From an uncultured Alphaproteobacteria bacterium (GTDB lineage Bacteria; Pseudomonadota; Alphaproteobacteria; HIMB59; GCA-002718135), in assembly GCA_902628835.1 (NCBI GenBank), contig CACOPD010000001.1, positions 233,347 through 297,346 of the forward strand: 64,000 bases of DNA, given 5' to 3'. How positions within the stretch are numbered: the first letter of the stretch is position 1; each line of letters starts with the position of its first letter. The notes below the pieces were generated by a model. It saw nothing but the letters and a program-made list of their open reading frames with translations, made no database searches and was not told the origin of the DNA. Both the position numbers and the translations under genes were made by a program. Shown piece by piece: positions 26,041 to 34,351 of this stretch.

Positions 26041-27069
26041 TTATCTTTCTGTTCTAAACTCTCTCCAAGTTCTAATTAAAACTGGTGTTAACAAGAAGGC
26101 TACACCAATAATGGTTAACATGGATGTAGCACCAGCTGATCCAAATAACATTTTGTTCTCACTTCTTAAATCATTGTAAATCATCCAGGAAAGTGATTGA
26201 GCAACTCCTTCCGCAGCAAAACCTATTATAGGTTCAAGAACTCTAAAATTATCCATAAGACAAATTAGTATAATAAATGTTGCAACTGGATAAAGATGTG
26301 GAATAACTATGTGTCTTACTCTTTCATAGCGTGAGGCTCCATCAATGATTGCCGCTTCAATAGGATCTTGAGGTACAGTTTGTAAAGCAGCATAAAATAC
26401 AACAAAAGCAAAAGGTGTATTATGCCAAATTCCATAAATAATTAAAGTTATCCATGTTAATTGACTTGATGATTTTAATGATAAATTAGGATCATCAAAT
26501 AAATATTGAATTGTTGCTCCTAAAATACCTTTAGCATCTATCATCCAGAATAAAACGAGTGAACCAATTAAGGGTGTAACAATCATTGGAAGAATGACTC
26601 CAAAAATTGTTGGACCCTTCAGACTTTTTGTAAGAGTATTAATACTTAAGGCAACTATGAATCCTAAAACAACAACAGGAGGTGTAACAGCAAAACAAAA
26701 TGTAAGAGTGAATAAAAGTGCCTTATAAAATGGCAAATTCAGCAAGATATCTATAAACTCGGACATTGAGGAAGAATTTCCCCAAGCTTCTTTAATTTCT
26801 TCAAAAGCCAAATGATTTCTATCACCGTATGTTCCTAAACCATTAAATCTTCCTAGAGGCTGTTCCTCTTGTAACTTTGTAGTGGCCTCAATGTCTACTT
26901 TAGTTTCCGTTTTACATCCAAATGGATCACATTTTTCTACCTCCATTAAAATCTGCTCAGGTTCAATATGTAGTGATTGAAAAAAGCTTGAGATAATTGG
27001 AAGACCTATAAACAATAACATGGCCAAGCCACTTGGAAAGAAAAACCAAAAAAATGTTTTATGAGGCAT
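26041..27069 (-). CDS. Sugar ABC transporter permease, MalF-like
   Basis: An inner-membrane permease of 342 residues. Helix 1 (FWFFFPSGLAMLLFIGLPIISSFFQSL) is followed by a large periplasmic loop of about 90 residues containing a CDPFGC pair. The core carries five helices and the coupling segment DPIEAAIIDGASRYERVRHIVIPHLYP near 232. It pairs with the MalG-like permease. The gene follows the binding-protein gene after a strong terminator-like hairpin and precedes malG-like by one base. The two Cys in the loop could form a disulfide in the periplasm. Substrate unknown. Confidence 0.9.
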   Translation of the reverse strand: MPHKTFFWFFFPSGLAMLLFIGLPIISSFFQSLHIEPEQILMEVEKCDPFGCKTETKVDIEATTKLQEEQPLGRFNGLGTYGDRNHLAFEEIKEAWGNSSSMSEFIDILLNLPFYKALLFTLTFCFAVTPPVVVLGFIVALSINTLTKSLKGPTIFGVILPMIVTPLIGSLVLFWMIDAKGILGATIQYLFDDPNLSLKSSSQLTWITLIIYGIWHNTPFAFVVFYAALQTVPQDPIEAAIIDGASRYERVRHIVIPHLYPVATFIILICLMDNFRVLEPIIGFAAEGVAQSLSWMIYNDLRSENKMLFGSAGATSMLTIIGVAFLLTPVLIRTWREFRTER

Positions 27070-27087
27070 TTAATTCTTGTTAAAAAA

Positions 27088-27115
27088 AAAGTGGAACATA
27101 ATTATGTTCCACTTT
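27088..27115 (-). terminator. Intercistronic terminator/attenuator after the sugar-binding protein
   Basis: A 28-base perfect palindrome (AAAGTGGAACATAA and its complement) read on the minus strand and followed there by a run of nine T. It lies between the binding-protein stop and the permease start, as after the two other binding-protein genes of the window. Confidence 0.87.
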
Positions 27116-27135
27116 ATCATGTTTAATTAATAGGT

Positions 27136-28371
27136 TTATAGAAAACCTTGCTCAGTAGCTTTTGCTACGTAAGCAGCTTCTACATCAGCCAATGCTTTTT
27201 CAGCAGACTCATTACCTTGAAGAAATTCAACAAGTTCCGTGCTTAAAGCACCATGTAATAAAGCCATGTATGGTAAGCTTGGGTAAGGTGTTGCACCTCT
27301 ATTAGCAGCGTCAACAACTGGTCCAGCAGTATCTCCTGGAGTATAACCATCAATTAACCAAATTGTTGCATTTGGATTAGCGTTTGCCATCTCTGTTGAA
27401 GTTGCTGCACCTAGAAGAGCTCTAAATGATGCTTCTGCATTTGCATCAGATGTATTTGTTGCAATACCAAATCCATCCCACCAAAGAGTTGTAGCAGGTT
27501 TACTTCCACCGCCAACTGTTGGAGAATTAGCTAGTCTTGTATCTGCTTTGATCATTTGATCACCTTCATCATCTAATAATGATGCTGCACCAGAGTTCCA
27601 AACATGCATTAATGCTACGTTGCCTGACTCCCATTCTTCTTTAACTGCATTTGTATCTTGAGTTAAGAAATCTGGGTTACTAACTTCTGTTAATCTTTTT
27701 AGCATATTAAGAGCAGCTACACCTTTGTCATTATTGACACTTACTTCTGCTGTTCCAGCTTTAAAGAAATCACCGCCGTGACCTAGGTACATATTTACAA
27801 ACTCTTGACCAAGGTTCCAACCAGATTTGAATGCTCCAGCATATGGATTAGCCATTTTACCAGAAGCCTTAATTTTTTCTGCAGCTGCAATTACTTCTTC
27901 ATAAGTTGAAGGAACAGCTATACCTAAATCATTAAGAATGCTCTCTCTGTACCAAAGATGCTGCGCATTAGCCATAAAAGCTATTGCATATATCTTACCG
28001 TCAATCACGATTTTTTGGTTGTCTTGTAATGCACTTCCGTATTTAGCAACTAAATCATCAAGTGGACGAATTAAGTTATCATTCATTAAAGTTGTGATTG
28101 AACCGTTAGTTACAAGTTTAGCTGAGAACTCAGCTGGGTTAGCTGATAAAGCTGCAACTTGTAATTTATTATGATCAACGGAGTGAGTTACAGAAAAATC
28201 TGCTCCATCTCCTGCACAACTTTTTACTTCATCCATGAAAATTCTGTATGTTGTAAATTCGTTTGCTAGAATCTTTATTGATCCATCTGTTACTCCACAA
28301 GGTGAGTGCCCATCAGCAAACGCACTTGTGCTAACAAAAGAGAATAATAAAGCTATTAATAGTTTTTTCAT
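27136..28371 (-). CDS. Sugar ABC transporter substrate-binding protein (family 1)
   Basis: A periplasmic protein of 411 residues with a Sec signal peptide MKKLLIALLFSFVSTSAFA cleaved before DGH. Family-1 features include DGKIYAIAFMANAQHLWYRESILNDLG near 123-150 and WESGNVALMHVWNSGAASLLDDEG near 247. A Cys pair (residues 25 and 52) may form a disulfide, as in related glucoside-binding proteins. It is the first gene of an operon with two permeases, HAD-like, SDR and SnoaL-like genes, and is divergent from a LacI-type regulator, the normal layout for a regulated sugar uptake and breakdown operon. The ligand is unknown. Confidence 0.88.
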   Translation of the reverse strand: MKKLLIALLFSFVSTSAFADGHSPCGVTDGSIKILANEFTTYRIFMDEVKSCAGDGADFSVTHSVDHNKLQVAALSANPAEFSAKLVTNGSITTLMNDNLIRPLDDLVAKYGSALQDNQKIVIDGKIYAIAFMANAQHLWYRESILNDLGIAVPSTYEEVIAAAEKIKASGKMANPYAGAFKSGWNLGQEFVNMYLGHGGDFFKAGTAEVSVNNDKGVAALNMLKRLTEVSNPDFLTQDTNAVKEEWESGNVALMHVWNSGAASLLDDEGDQMIKADTRLANSPTVGGGSKPATTLWWDGFGIATNTSDANAEASFRALLGAATSTEMANANPNATIWLIDGYTPGDTAGPVVDAANRGATPYPSLPYMALLHGALSTELVEFLQGNESAEKALADVEAAYVAKATEQGFL

Positions 28372-28394
28372 ATATTTCCCCTTATTAATTAAAG

Positions 28395-28469
28395 TGTGAA
28401 ATTCACATTTATCTATAATTGCTTTATATTAGTATTATAAAATATTGCAATAATATGAATTGATATTCA
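28395..28469. promoter_or_regulatory. Divergent promoter region with palindromes (candidate LacI-family operators)
   Basis: Between the binding-protein start (28371) and the LacI-family start (28503) lie three palindromes: TGTGAA-A-TTCACA at 28395..28407, TATTGCAATA at 28443..28452, and TGAAT-N4-ATTCA at 28456..28469. LacI-type regulators bind such symmetric sites near their own genes, so one of them is probably the operator. Which one cannot be decided by eye. Confidence 0.5.
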
Positions 28470-28502
28470 ATAACTTGCATAATTGAAATAGGGGATAAAA
28501 CC

Positions 28503-29504
28503 ATGAATTCTAATAAGACTGCGACATCACAAGACGTAGCAAAGCTAGCTGGAGTATCTCAATCAGCAGTTTCAAGGTGTTTTACTAGAGGTGCTAGTAT
28601 TTCAAGTAGAACAAAATTAAGAGTTTTAGAAGCTGCTAAAAAATTAAAGTATAAAGCGCCTAATATTTCAAATGGTTTAGTATCAAATGAGGATAGTGGT
28701 TTAGTTGCTGTCATATTACCGTATGTAACAAGCAGGTATTATCCTGAGGTTTTAATAGAATTACATGAAGCTCTTAGGTTGGGTGGTTTTAGAATTCTTT
28801 TAATCACAACTGATGATGGAGAAGAGTTAGATGAAAAATTAATCCAACCATATCTAAAAGAAAAATTGATAGCTATTGTATCAGCAACAAAACCAACTGA
28901 TAGTTTTGTAGAAAGTTGTAATGCAAAAAGAATTCAATTTATTGCGTACAATAGATCGTGGGATATTCCAACCTTAAGCTCGGTTGCATGTGATCATCGA
29001 AATGGCGGCCAAATGGTGGCTGAATACTTTATAAAAAATAAACATCAAACAATTGGATTAATTGAAGGTCCCAAAGGTTCATTTGTCAGTGATGAAAGAT
29101 CAAAAGGATTTAAACAATATTTAAAAAGTTTAAAAAAAATAAAACTCATTACGGAAAGAGGTTTTTTTACGTATGATGGAGGATATCAAGCAGTTGAAAA
29201 AATCTTAAAAAATAAAAATATCAGTGCCATATTTTGTGCTGACGATACGATGGCATTTGGAAGTTTAGATTATATTAAAAAAAATACTAATTTAAAAATA
29301 CCAAAACAGGTAGAACTAATTGGTTATGATGATATTTCTATGTCAAACTGGAAATCATATGATCTTACAACAGTGAGACAGCCAATAAGACAAATGTCAA
29401 AACTAGTTACACAATTAATCGATGAATTTATTCAAGATCCTGACTATGAGTCTATAAATCATATTGTTCAAGGTAGACTTATAAAAAGAAAGACTACAAG
29501 GTAA
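28503..29504 (+). CDS. LacI-family transcriptional regulator
   Basis: A repressor of 333 residues with an N-terminal helix-turn-helix and hinge (SQDVAKLAGVSQSAVSRCFT near 9-28, then ISSRTKLRVLEAAKKLKY) and a periplasmic-binding-like effector domain (residues about 60-330; FCADDTMAFGSLDYI near 240, ELIGYDDISMSNW near 277). It should bind DNA as a dimer and release it when a sugar or derivative binds. It is divergent from the sugar-importer operon at 22.6-28.4 kb, its likely target, and lies beside the SnoaL cluster, which it may also control. Confidence 0.92.
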   Translation: MNSNKTATSQDVAKLAGVSQSAVSRCFTRGASISSRTKLRVLEAAKKLKYKAPNISNGLVSNEDSGLVAVILPYVTSRYYPEVLIELHEALRLGGFRILLITTDDGEELDEKLIQPYLKEKLIAIVSATKPTDSFVESCNAKRIQFIAYNRSWDIPTLSSVACDHRNGGQMVAEYFIKNKHQTIGLIEGPKGSFVSDERSKGFKQYLKSLKKIKLITERGFFTYDGGYQAVEKILKNKNISAIFCADDTMAFGSLDYIKKNTNLKIPKQVELIGYDDISMSNWKSYDLTTVRQPIRQMSKLVTQLIDEFIQDPDYESINHIVQGRLIKRKTTR

Positions 29505-29533
29505 TTAATTAATTTACATTTAAGAAAAATATT

Positions 29534-29953
29534 TTACTTAAATTTCAATCCCATTTGTTCAAAAACACCATGGTTATCGACCATTACATAGTTGTCTAAA
29601 AACTTTCCTTCTTTAATAGTCCAAAAGTCTGAAAATTGCATTTTAATAGCTTTGCCTGTAGGCTCAACACCTAGATATGTGCCACTATGTGTTCCAGTCA
29701 AAAAACCAGTAGCACTTATCCATTCACCTTCAGCAACTACAATATCATTTTTCACATGATAATCTGGAAATGCTTCATAAAAAGGTTTTAAGACTTTATA
29801 TTTAAAATTTTCTATACCATAAATATCGCCAAAGCCTGGTGGGCCATGCCAAACCATATCGTCGTGCCAATATTTATGTTGTGCTTCTAAATCTTGAGCA
29901 TTTAGTGCATCATACATATTTTCTAATAACTGTTTACTATCGTTTATATTCAT
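29534..29953 (-). CDS. Single-domain SnoaL-like polyketide cyclase/isomerase-fold protein
   Basis: A one-domain SnoaL-like protein of 139 residues from the ATG at 29953. The ORF track's GTG at 29962 lies within an AGGTG ribosome-site-like stretch, so the ATG is preferred. It shows HDDMVWHGPPGFGDIYG near 29, the central TGFLTGTHSGTYLGVEPTGK, and the C-terminal VMVDNHGVFEQMG with the conserved Asp. This is the canonical SnoaL length, unlike its two-domain neighbours. It overlaps the end of the upstream 383-residue SnoaL gene and is probably translated together with it. Its reaction is unknown; ester cyclases, hydratases and isomerases all occur in the family. Confidence 0.75.
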   Translation of the reverse strand: MNINDSKQLLENMYDALNAQDLEAQHKYWHDDMVWHGPPGFGDIYGIENFKYKVLKPFYEAFPDYHVKNDIVVAEGEWISATGFLTGTHSGTYLGVEPTGKAIKMQFSDFWTIKEGKFLDNYVMVDNHGVFEQMGLKFK

Positions 29954-31088
29954 TTTTATCACCTAATAATTGCATTAATATTGCCAGCTCATTAAATCCT
30001 GTCCATTCTTTTATAATTTTATTATTTTTAATTTCCCATTGAGTAATTCCCCACAGATAACATTCTCTATTTGTAGGTGGTCCATAAATACCATTACCCT
30101 TATGAGTCCCTACCGCACCCCACCGTATTGAAATTAAAAATCCATCTTTTGTATTACCCATCCAATATAAGTCTTCAATACTAAGTGCTAGGTCTGGAAA
30201 GGAAGCTACTATTGATATTATAAACTTTCTTAGTTGCTTAACACCTTTAAATTTACGTCCAGTTGAACCTTCAAATTCAATGTTATTAGAAAAAACATCA
30301 TTAATAGCAGAGAAATTTCTTCTATTCCAAATTGTGTCATAAACTGCATGAACAAACTTTCTAACATTTTGGACTGTTTTTGGAATTTCATAGCTAATAG
30401 GTTTTAGTTTTGTAATTTTTCTTTTAGGTTTAGAATTTTTAAAGTCTGGAGCAAATGGTCCAATACTTCCTTCATTTGCGATTTGTTTTGCAACTTGATG
30501 CAAATCTAAACCTAGTTGCTTTATCAAACCTGCTGTATCATAAACAACATTTTCGTAATATATTTCATTATTTTTTGCTACACAGTTTGCGATGCAAAAT
30601 AATCTAACAGTCTTCCCTGTAGGTTTAGAAAATTTACTAAACCCGGAATTAGTTCCAGTTATTATTGTTCTATGAGACGTATGAAAACTTGCTTTTTCGT
30701 CTCCAGCCCAAATTACTTCATCTGCAAATAACCTAATATCTGGAAAAGCATTGTTAGTATGAACAGTATCTGAAACAATTTTTTCTGATCCAAATTGTAA
30801 TCCGAATTCATCCCATACGCGGCAATCTTTACTGTACGTATCGTATATGTATCCAATATTTTTTTCTTCCCAAATTGTATAGGTAATTCTAACAATATAA
30901 TCGATAATATTTTTATATTGTGCTTCAAAACCTTTCATAGATTGTGGTTTTAATTTTTTAGGATTTGGATTTAAAGATTTAAAATTTCCACCTCCACCAT
31001 ACGCTTTTAAAGATATGTCAAAATTTTTAGGCATGTGATGATCTTTTAATTGCATTGGTCTTAAATCTTTTACTTTTTTGTTTTTCAT
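29937..31088 (-). CDS. Tandem SnoaL-like protein, subfamily B copy 1
   Basis: A two-domain NTF2-fold protein of 383 residues. Domain 1 (about 50-190) starts MKGFEAQYKNIIDYIVRITYTIW and ends YENVVYDTAGLIKQLG; domain 2 (about 235-380) starts VRKFVHAVYDTIWNRRN and ends WTGFNELAILMQLLG. A basic N-terminal extension of about 50 residues precedes domain 1. It is clearly paralogous to the 330-residue protein at 33351 (both share MKGF..Q, SHR and PTGK motifs) but differs from the A-type proteins. No signal peptide is present. The gene is divergent from the A-type gene at 31203, sharing a promoter region with palindromes. Function unknown. Confidence 0.75.
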   Translation of the reverse strand: MKNKKVKDLRPMQLKDHHMPKNFDISLKAYGGGGNFKSLNPNPKKLKPQSMKGFEAQYKNIIDYIVRITYTIWEEKNIGYIYDTYSKDCRVWDEFGLQFGSEKIVSDTVHTNNAFPDIRLFADEVIWAGDEKASFHTSHRTIITGTNSGFSKFSKPTGKTVRLFCIANCVAKNNEIYYENVVYDTAGLIKQLGLDLHQVAKQIANEGSIGPFAPDFKNSKPKRKITKLKPISYEIPKTVQNVRKFVHAVYDTIWNRRNFSAINDVFSNNIEFEGSTGRKFKGVKQLRKFIISIVASFPDLALSIEDLYWMGNTKDGFLISIRWGAVGTHKGNGIYGPPTNRECYLWGITQWEIKNNKIIKEWTGFNELAILMQLLGDKNEYKR

Positions 31089-31138
31089 AAATTAAATTTT
31101 CCCAAAGTATTATTCTTATACTTCTGATACAATTAAAT

Positions 31139-31177
31139 AATTTCAATGCAATGAAATTTTATTCAAAAAAATGAATA
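31139..31177. promoter_or_regulatory. Two palindromes between divergent SnoaL genes (candidate operators)
   Basis: At 31139..31158 lies an 18-of-20 palindrome, AATTTCA-N6-TGAAATT with a TGCA centre; at 31160..31177 lies TATTCA-N6-TGAATA. The second is matched at the 35.3-kb divergent promoter. Both have the form TTCA-N6-TGAA, suggesting one regulator, possibly the LacI-type protein at 28503. Confidence 0.5.
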
Positions 31178-31202
31178 TTGTTATTTTATTTTAATTAATA
31201 TA

Positions 31203-32213
31203 ATGACAGCCAATATGCTTGATCTCCAGGAAGAAAAAAAATTAGTCCTCAACTATTTTAATGATCTTGATAATGCAGAAAATGATGAACTTGTTGAAAT
31301 AATTTCTAAATATACATCAGATAATTTTCATATGAGGTGCACACATCCTTTTAATGAAATAAAGGGAGCTGAAAATGTTGCTAAAAATCTATGGGAACCA
31401 ATTAAAAAATCCTTCAATCCTGTTCAAAGAAGAATGGATATTTTTTATGCAGGTGTAAATTCTCATGACGAAAATCAAGGAAGATGGGTTTCAAGTATGG
31501 GTCACTTAATGGGTATATTTAAAAAAGATTTTTTAGGTTTAAGGCCCAATAATAAATCTGTGTTGTTGAGATATGCTGAATTTTATAAAATAGAACATAA
31601 CAAGATAACTGAAGGTGCATTTTTCTTAGATCTTATGAATTTTATGCAACAACTAGGCCTTTCCATTATTCCAGAATCAACTGGTTTTGTATGTATAACT
31701 CCAGGACCAATGAATCATAGAGGTTTAAAATTTAGTTTATCAGATAAAAAAGAAGGAGAGAAAACATTAGAACTTATTCATCGAATGCGTGATCGCTTAG
31801 TTGAAGGATCTAAAATGAAATCTTTAAAAGATGAATTAGAGCTTGATTGGAAAAAAGATATGATTTGGTGGGGGCCTGGAGGAATAGGTGCATCATATAC
31901 TATAGATGGATATATGAAAGGTCACTCTGGTCCTTTTGAAGAAGGTTTAGAATTTGTTAAATTTAATGGACACATCTTAAGTAGTGCTGAAGATGATTTA
32001 GGAGGTTGGTTTGGTTGGCCAAATCTCATCATGAAACCTAAAGATGGATACTTAGGTTTAACTAAATCTGCTGACACTGAATCTGAAATGAGAGTAGTTG
32101 ATTTATATAGAAGAGATGGTGATAAAATTGCAGAAAATTGGATATTTATTGATCATCTCCATTTCTTAAAAAAATTTGGAATTGATTTATTAAATCAAGC
32201 CAAAAATAAGTAA
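31203..32213 (+). CDS. Tandem SnoaL-like protein, subfamily A copy 2
   Basis: A two-domain SnoaL-like protein of 336 residues. Domain 1 has HPFNEIKGAENVAKNLWEPIKKSF near 47 and ends FFLDLMNFMQQLG; a linker with TPGPMNHRGLKF follows; domain 2 has WWGPGGIGASYTIDGYMKGH near 222 and ends NWIFIDHLHFLKKFG. The layout matches the proteins at 22621 and 35416, including the linker motif of the form P.PM..DG/RG. It converges with the core-MetE gene, its stop lying immediately next to that gene's stop. No signal peptide or membrane segment is seen. The family fold is clear, the reaction is not. Confidence 0.75.
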   Translation: MTANMLDLQEEKKLVLNYFNDLDNAENDELVEIISKYTSDNFHMRCTHPFNEIKGAENVAKNLWEPIKKSFNPVQRRMDIFYAGVNSHDENQGRWVSSMGHLMGIFKKDFLGLRPNNKSVLLRYAEFYKIEHNKITEGAFFLDLMNFMQQLGLSIIPESTGFVCITPGPMNHRGLKFSLSDKKEGEKTLELIHRMRDRLVEGSKMKSLKDELELDWKKDMIWWGPGGIGASYTIDGYMKGHSGPFEEGLEFVKFNGHILSSAEDDLGGWFGWPNLIMKPKDGYLGLTKSADTESEMRVVDLYRRDGDKIAENWIFIDHLHFLKKFGIDLLNQAKNK

Positions 32214-33341
32214 TTATATTACTTTAGAAGCAAGTTTAGTGCCTTCAACTAATGCATGGAGTTTTTCATAACATATATTTTCATCGATCTTTCCAAATCC
32301 TGCAAAAGTACTAAAACCACAATCAGTTCCAGCCATTAGTTGATCTTTTGGAATAACAGTTGAAAATTGTATTAATCTATCAGCCACTACTTCGGGGTGC
32401 TCAACAAAGTTTGATGTTGAATCTATTACACCTGGCACTAAAACTTTATCTTTAGGAAGTTTTATTTCTTCAAAAACTTTCCATTCGTGTGCATGACGTG
32501 GATTTGATGACTCAATTAAAAAATATTTTATTTTAGATTTTAAAATTATTGGTAAAATTTTCTCAAGAGCAATATCATGGGTATGAGGTCCTTCATAATT
32601 ACCCCAACAAATATGCATTCTTGTCATTTCATTATCAACATTTTGTAAAGCTGTATTTAAACACTCAATTTGTATTTCTGCCCTTTTTAAAAACTCATCT
32701 TCTGAAAGATCTTTAAAATTCATATGTCTAGCTAAAGCTAAATCTGGACAGTCTAATTGAACTTGAATATTTGCATCAGTAATCATTTCATATTCAGTGG
32801 CCATTATGTTTGATAACTTATTTAAATATTCATCATCACTATTATAAAATTTGTTTGGCATAAAAACATTTATTACACCTGGTGATGCTGCATTCATGAA
32901 TGCTTTTGTATGATTGAATTTTTTCAAGGCATTATTAAAATTAGCAATGTCATTTAATAAAGATATTTCATCTTTTATTTTTAATTCATCTGTACAACAT
33001 GGCCTAGAGTATGTTGGTGTCCCACCACTTTTTGCAATTTTGTCTTTATACTCTGGAAAATCATCTAAGTCAGCTGGCGCTCTTCTCTCACTTTCACCAG
33101 AAAAACCTTCAATTCTATCTTTAATATAAGTAGCATAACTTATTTTACTCATCTCTCCATCACTAATAAAATCAACCCCTACTTCAAGTTGCCTTTTTAC
33201 TATTTGATCTACGTTTGACGCTAAGACTTCTTCAAATTTCTCTTTGCTGTATTCATCACCTTTATCTTTCGCAAAAAGTAATTCCGATAACTCTTTTGAT
33301 CTTGGGAGACTTCCTACATGTGTTGTTAAGATAGATGTCAT
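32214..33341 (-). CDS. Core-MetE-type methyltransferase, copy 2
   Basis: A single-barrel protein of 375 residues related to the C-terminal half of MetE. It begins ILTTHVGSLPRSKEL; Zn ligands are readable as HIC in RMHICWGNYEG near 242, Glu in FLIESSNPRHAHEW near 278, and Cys in AGTDCGFSTFAGFG near 345. It is only distantly similar to copy 1 at 17206, so the two are not a recent duplication. Stand-alone proteins of this group include core methionine synthases and thiol alkyl transferases such as epoxyalkane:coenzyme M transferase. Encoded just downstream of a B-type SnoaL gene and a bicupin on the same strand, it is more likely part of a catabolic route than of methionine synthesis. Confidence 0.75.
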   Translation of the reverse strand: MTSILTTHVGSLPRSKELSELLFAKDKGDEYSKEKFEEVLASNVDQIVKRQLEVGVDFISDGEMSKISYATYIKDRIEGFSGESERRAPADLDDFPEYKDKIAKSGGTPTYSRPCCTDELKIKDEISLLNDIANFNNALKKFNHTKAFMNAASPGVINVFMPNKFYNSDDEYLNKLSNIMATEYEMITDANIQVQLDCPDLALARHMNFKDLSEDEFLKRAEIQIECLNTALQNVDNEMTRMHICWGNYEGPHTHDIALEKILPIILKSKIKYFLIESSNPRHAHEWKVFEEIKLPKDKVLVPGVIDSTSNFVEHPEVVADRLIQFSTVIPKDQLMAGTDCGFSTFAGFGKIDENICYEKLHALVEGTKLASKVI

Positions 33342-33350
33342 TATTTTATA

Positions 33351-34343
33351 TTATCCAGTTTTTAATAATATTTGTTTCCAAATCATTGTTTCATCATAAA
33401 GAACCCATTCATTCTTAATGCCTCTAGGACCAAATTCAACATGATTAATTCCCATAACATAAATTTTTGCATTAGAAGGATTACCAAAAATACCAGCTCC
33501 TTCATGTTTACCTACTAAAGACCATCTTACAGCAGCTTTTTTTGGTTGTGCTTTCTCTTCAGTAAAAGCAATATGCTCTATTGTAAATAAGGCGTTTGGA
33601 AATGAAGATCTTAATGCATTCCAAAATTTTATTGCTTCATCTTTTCCATAATGAATTTGACCACCAGGTTGATATTGTTGAATTGATCTATCGTAATTAT
33701 CATTAATGGTTTTTTCAGGATTAACATTCATAATTGAACTTAGAATATTGCTGTAGTTTTCTCCAATATTACCTGATGGCAGTACTGGAGATTTATAAAT
33801 TGATTTAATTGGTGTATTTTCATCAAACGGCTTAGTTGATTTTTCTGGGCCGCCCTCTTTCATAATTAAATCATTTGCATAATGTTTAGGATCAATTCCA
33901 ATTTGTCTAACAATAGCTCCCTGATCTCTCACAAGCCATTCATCATAGACTTGATTATTCATACATGCACAATCAGCAATCGTTCGATAGTATAGTTTTT
34001 TACCAGTAGGTTTTCCATACATACCATCTTGATTATGAGTTGAAGTTGAGAGTATTCGGTGTGAAGAAAAATAACCCTCTTCATCGTTTCCAGTCCAAAT
34101 TACATCTTCACCAAGTAATGTTCTATCTGGAAACAATTTTTTACTTTCTCTAGTACTTTTTATTACAGGATCAGCTCCATAAATTACTCCACTAGGTGAT
34201 CTAGTAGGTGTAGGGAGAGTCACTTCTGGAGTATCAGCATAATATTCATTTATTGCTTCAACATCATTATTTTCCCATATTTGATAAGTAATCTTTAAAA
34301 TATAATCAGGCAAATCTTTGAACTGATTATCAAAACCTTTCAT
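33351..34343 (-). CDS. Tandem SnoaL-like protein, subfamily B copy 2
   Basis: A two-domain NTF2-fold protein of 330 residues, paralogous to the 383-residue protein at 29937 but without its N-terminal extension. Domain 1 starts MKGFDNQFKDLPDYILKITYQIW and ends EWLVRDQGAIVRQIG; domain 2 covers about 205-328 (HYGKDEAIKFWNALRSSFP near 237, AAVRWSLVGKHEGAGIFG near 273) and ends NEWVLYDETMIWKQIL. The shared SHR and PTGKK segments suggest a common ligand type. It is flanked by the bicupin gene upstream and core-MetE downstream with spacers of about ten bases, so the three form an operon. Reaction unknown. Confidence 0.75.
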   Translation of the reverse strand: MKGFDNQFKDLPDYILKITYQIWENNDVEAINEYYADTPEVTLPTPTRSPSGVIYGADPVIKSTRESKKLFPDRTLLGEDVIWTGNDEEGYFSSHRILSTSTHNQDGMYGKPTGKKLYYRTIADCACMNNQVYDEWLVRDQGAIVRQIGIDPKHYANDLIMKEGGPEKSTKPFDENTPIKSIYKSPVLPSGNIGENYSNILSSIMNVNPEKTINDNYDRSIQQYQPGGQIHYGKDEAIKFWNALRSSFPNALFTIEHIAFTEEKAQPKKAAVRWSLVGKHEGAGIFGNPSNAKIYVMGINHVEFGPRGIKNEWVLYDETMIWKQILLKTG

Positions 34344-34351
34344 GAAGTTTA

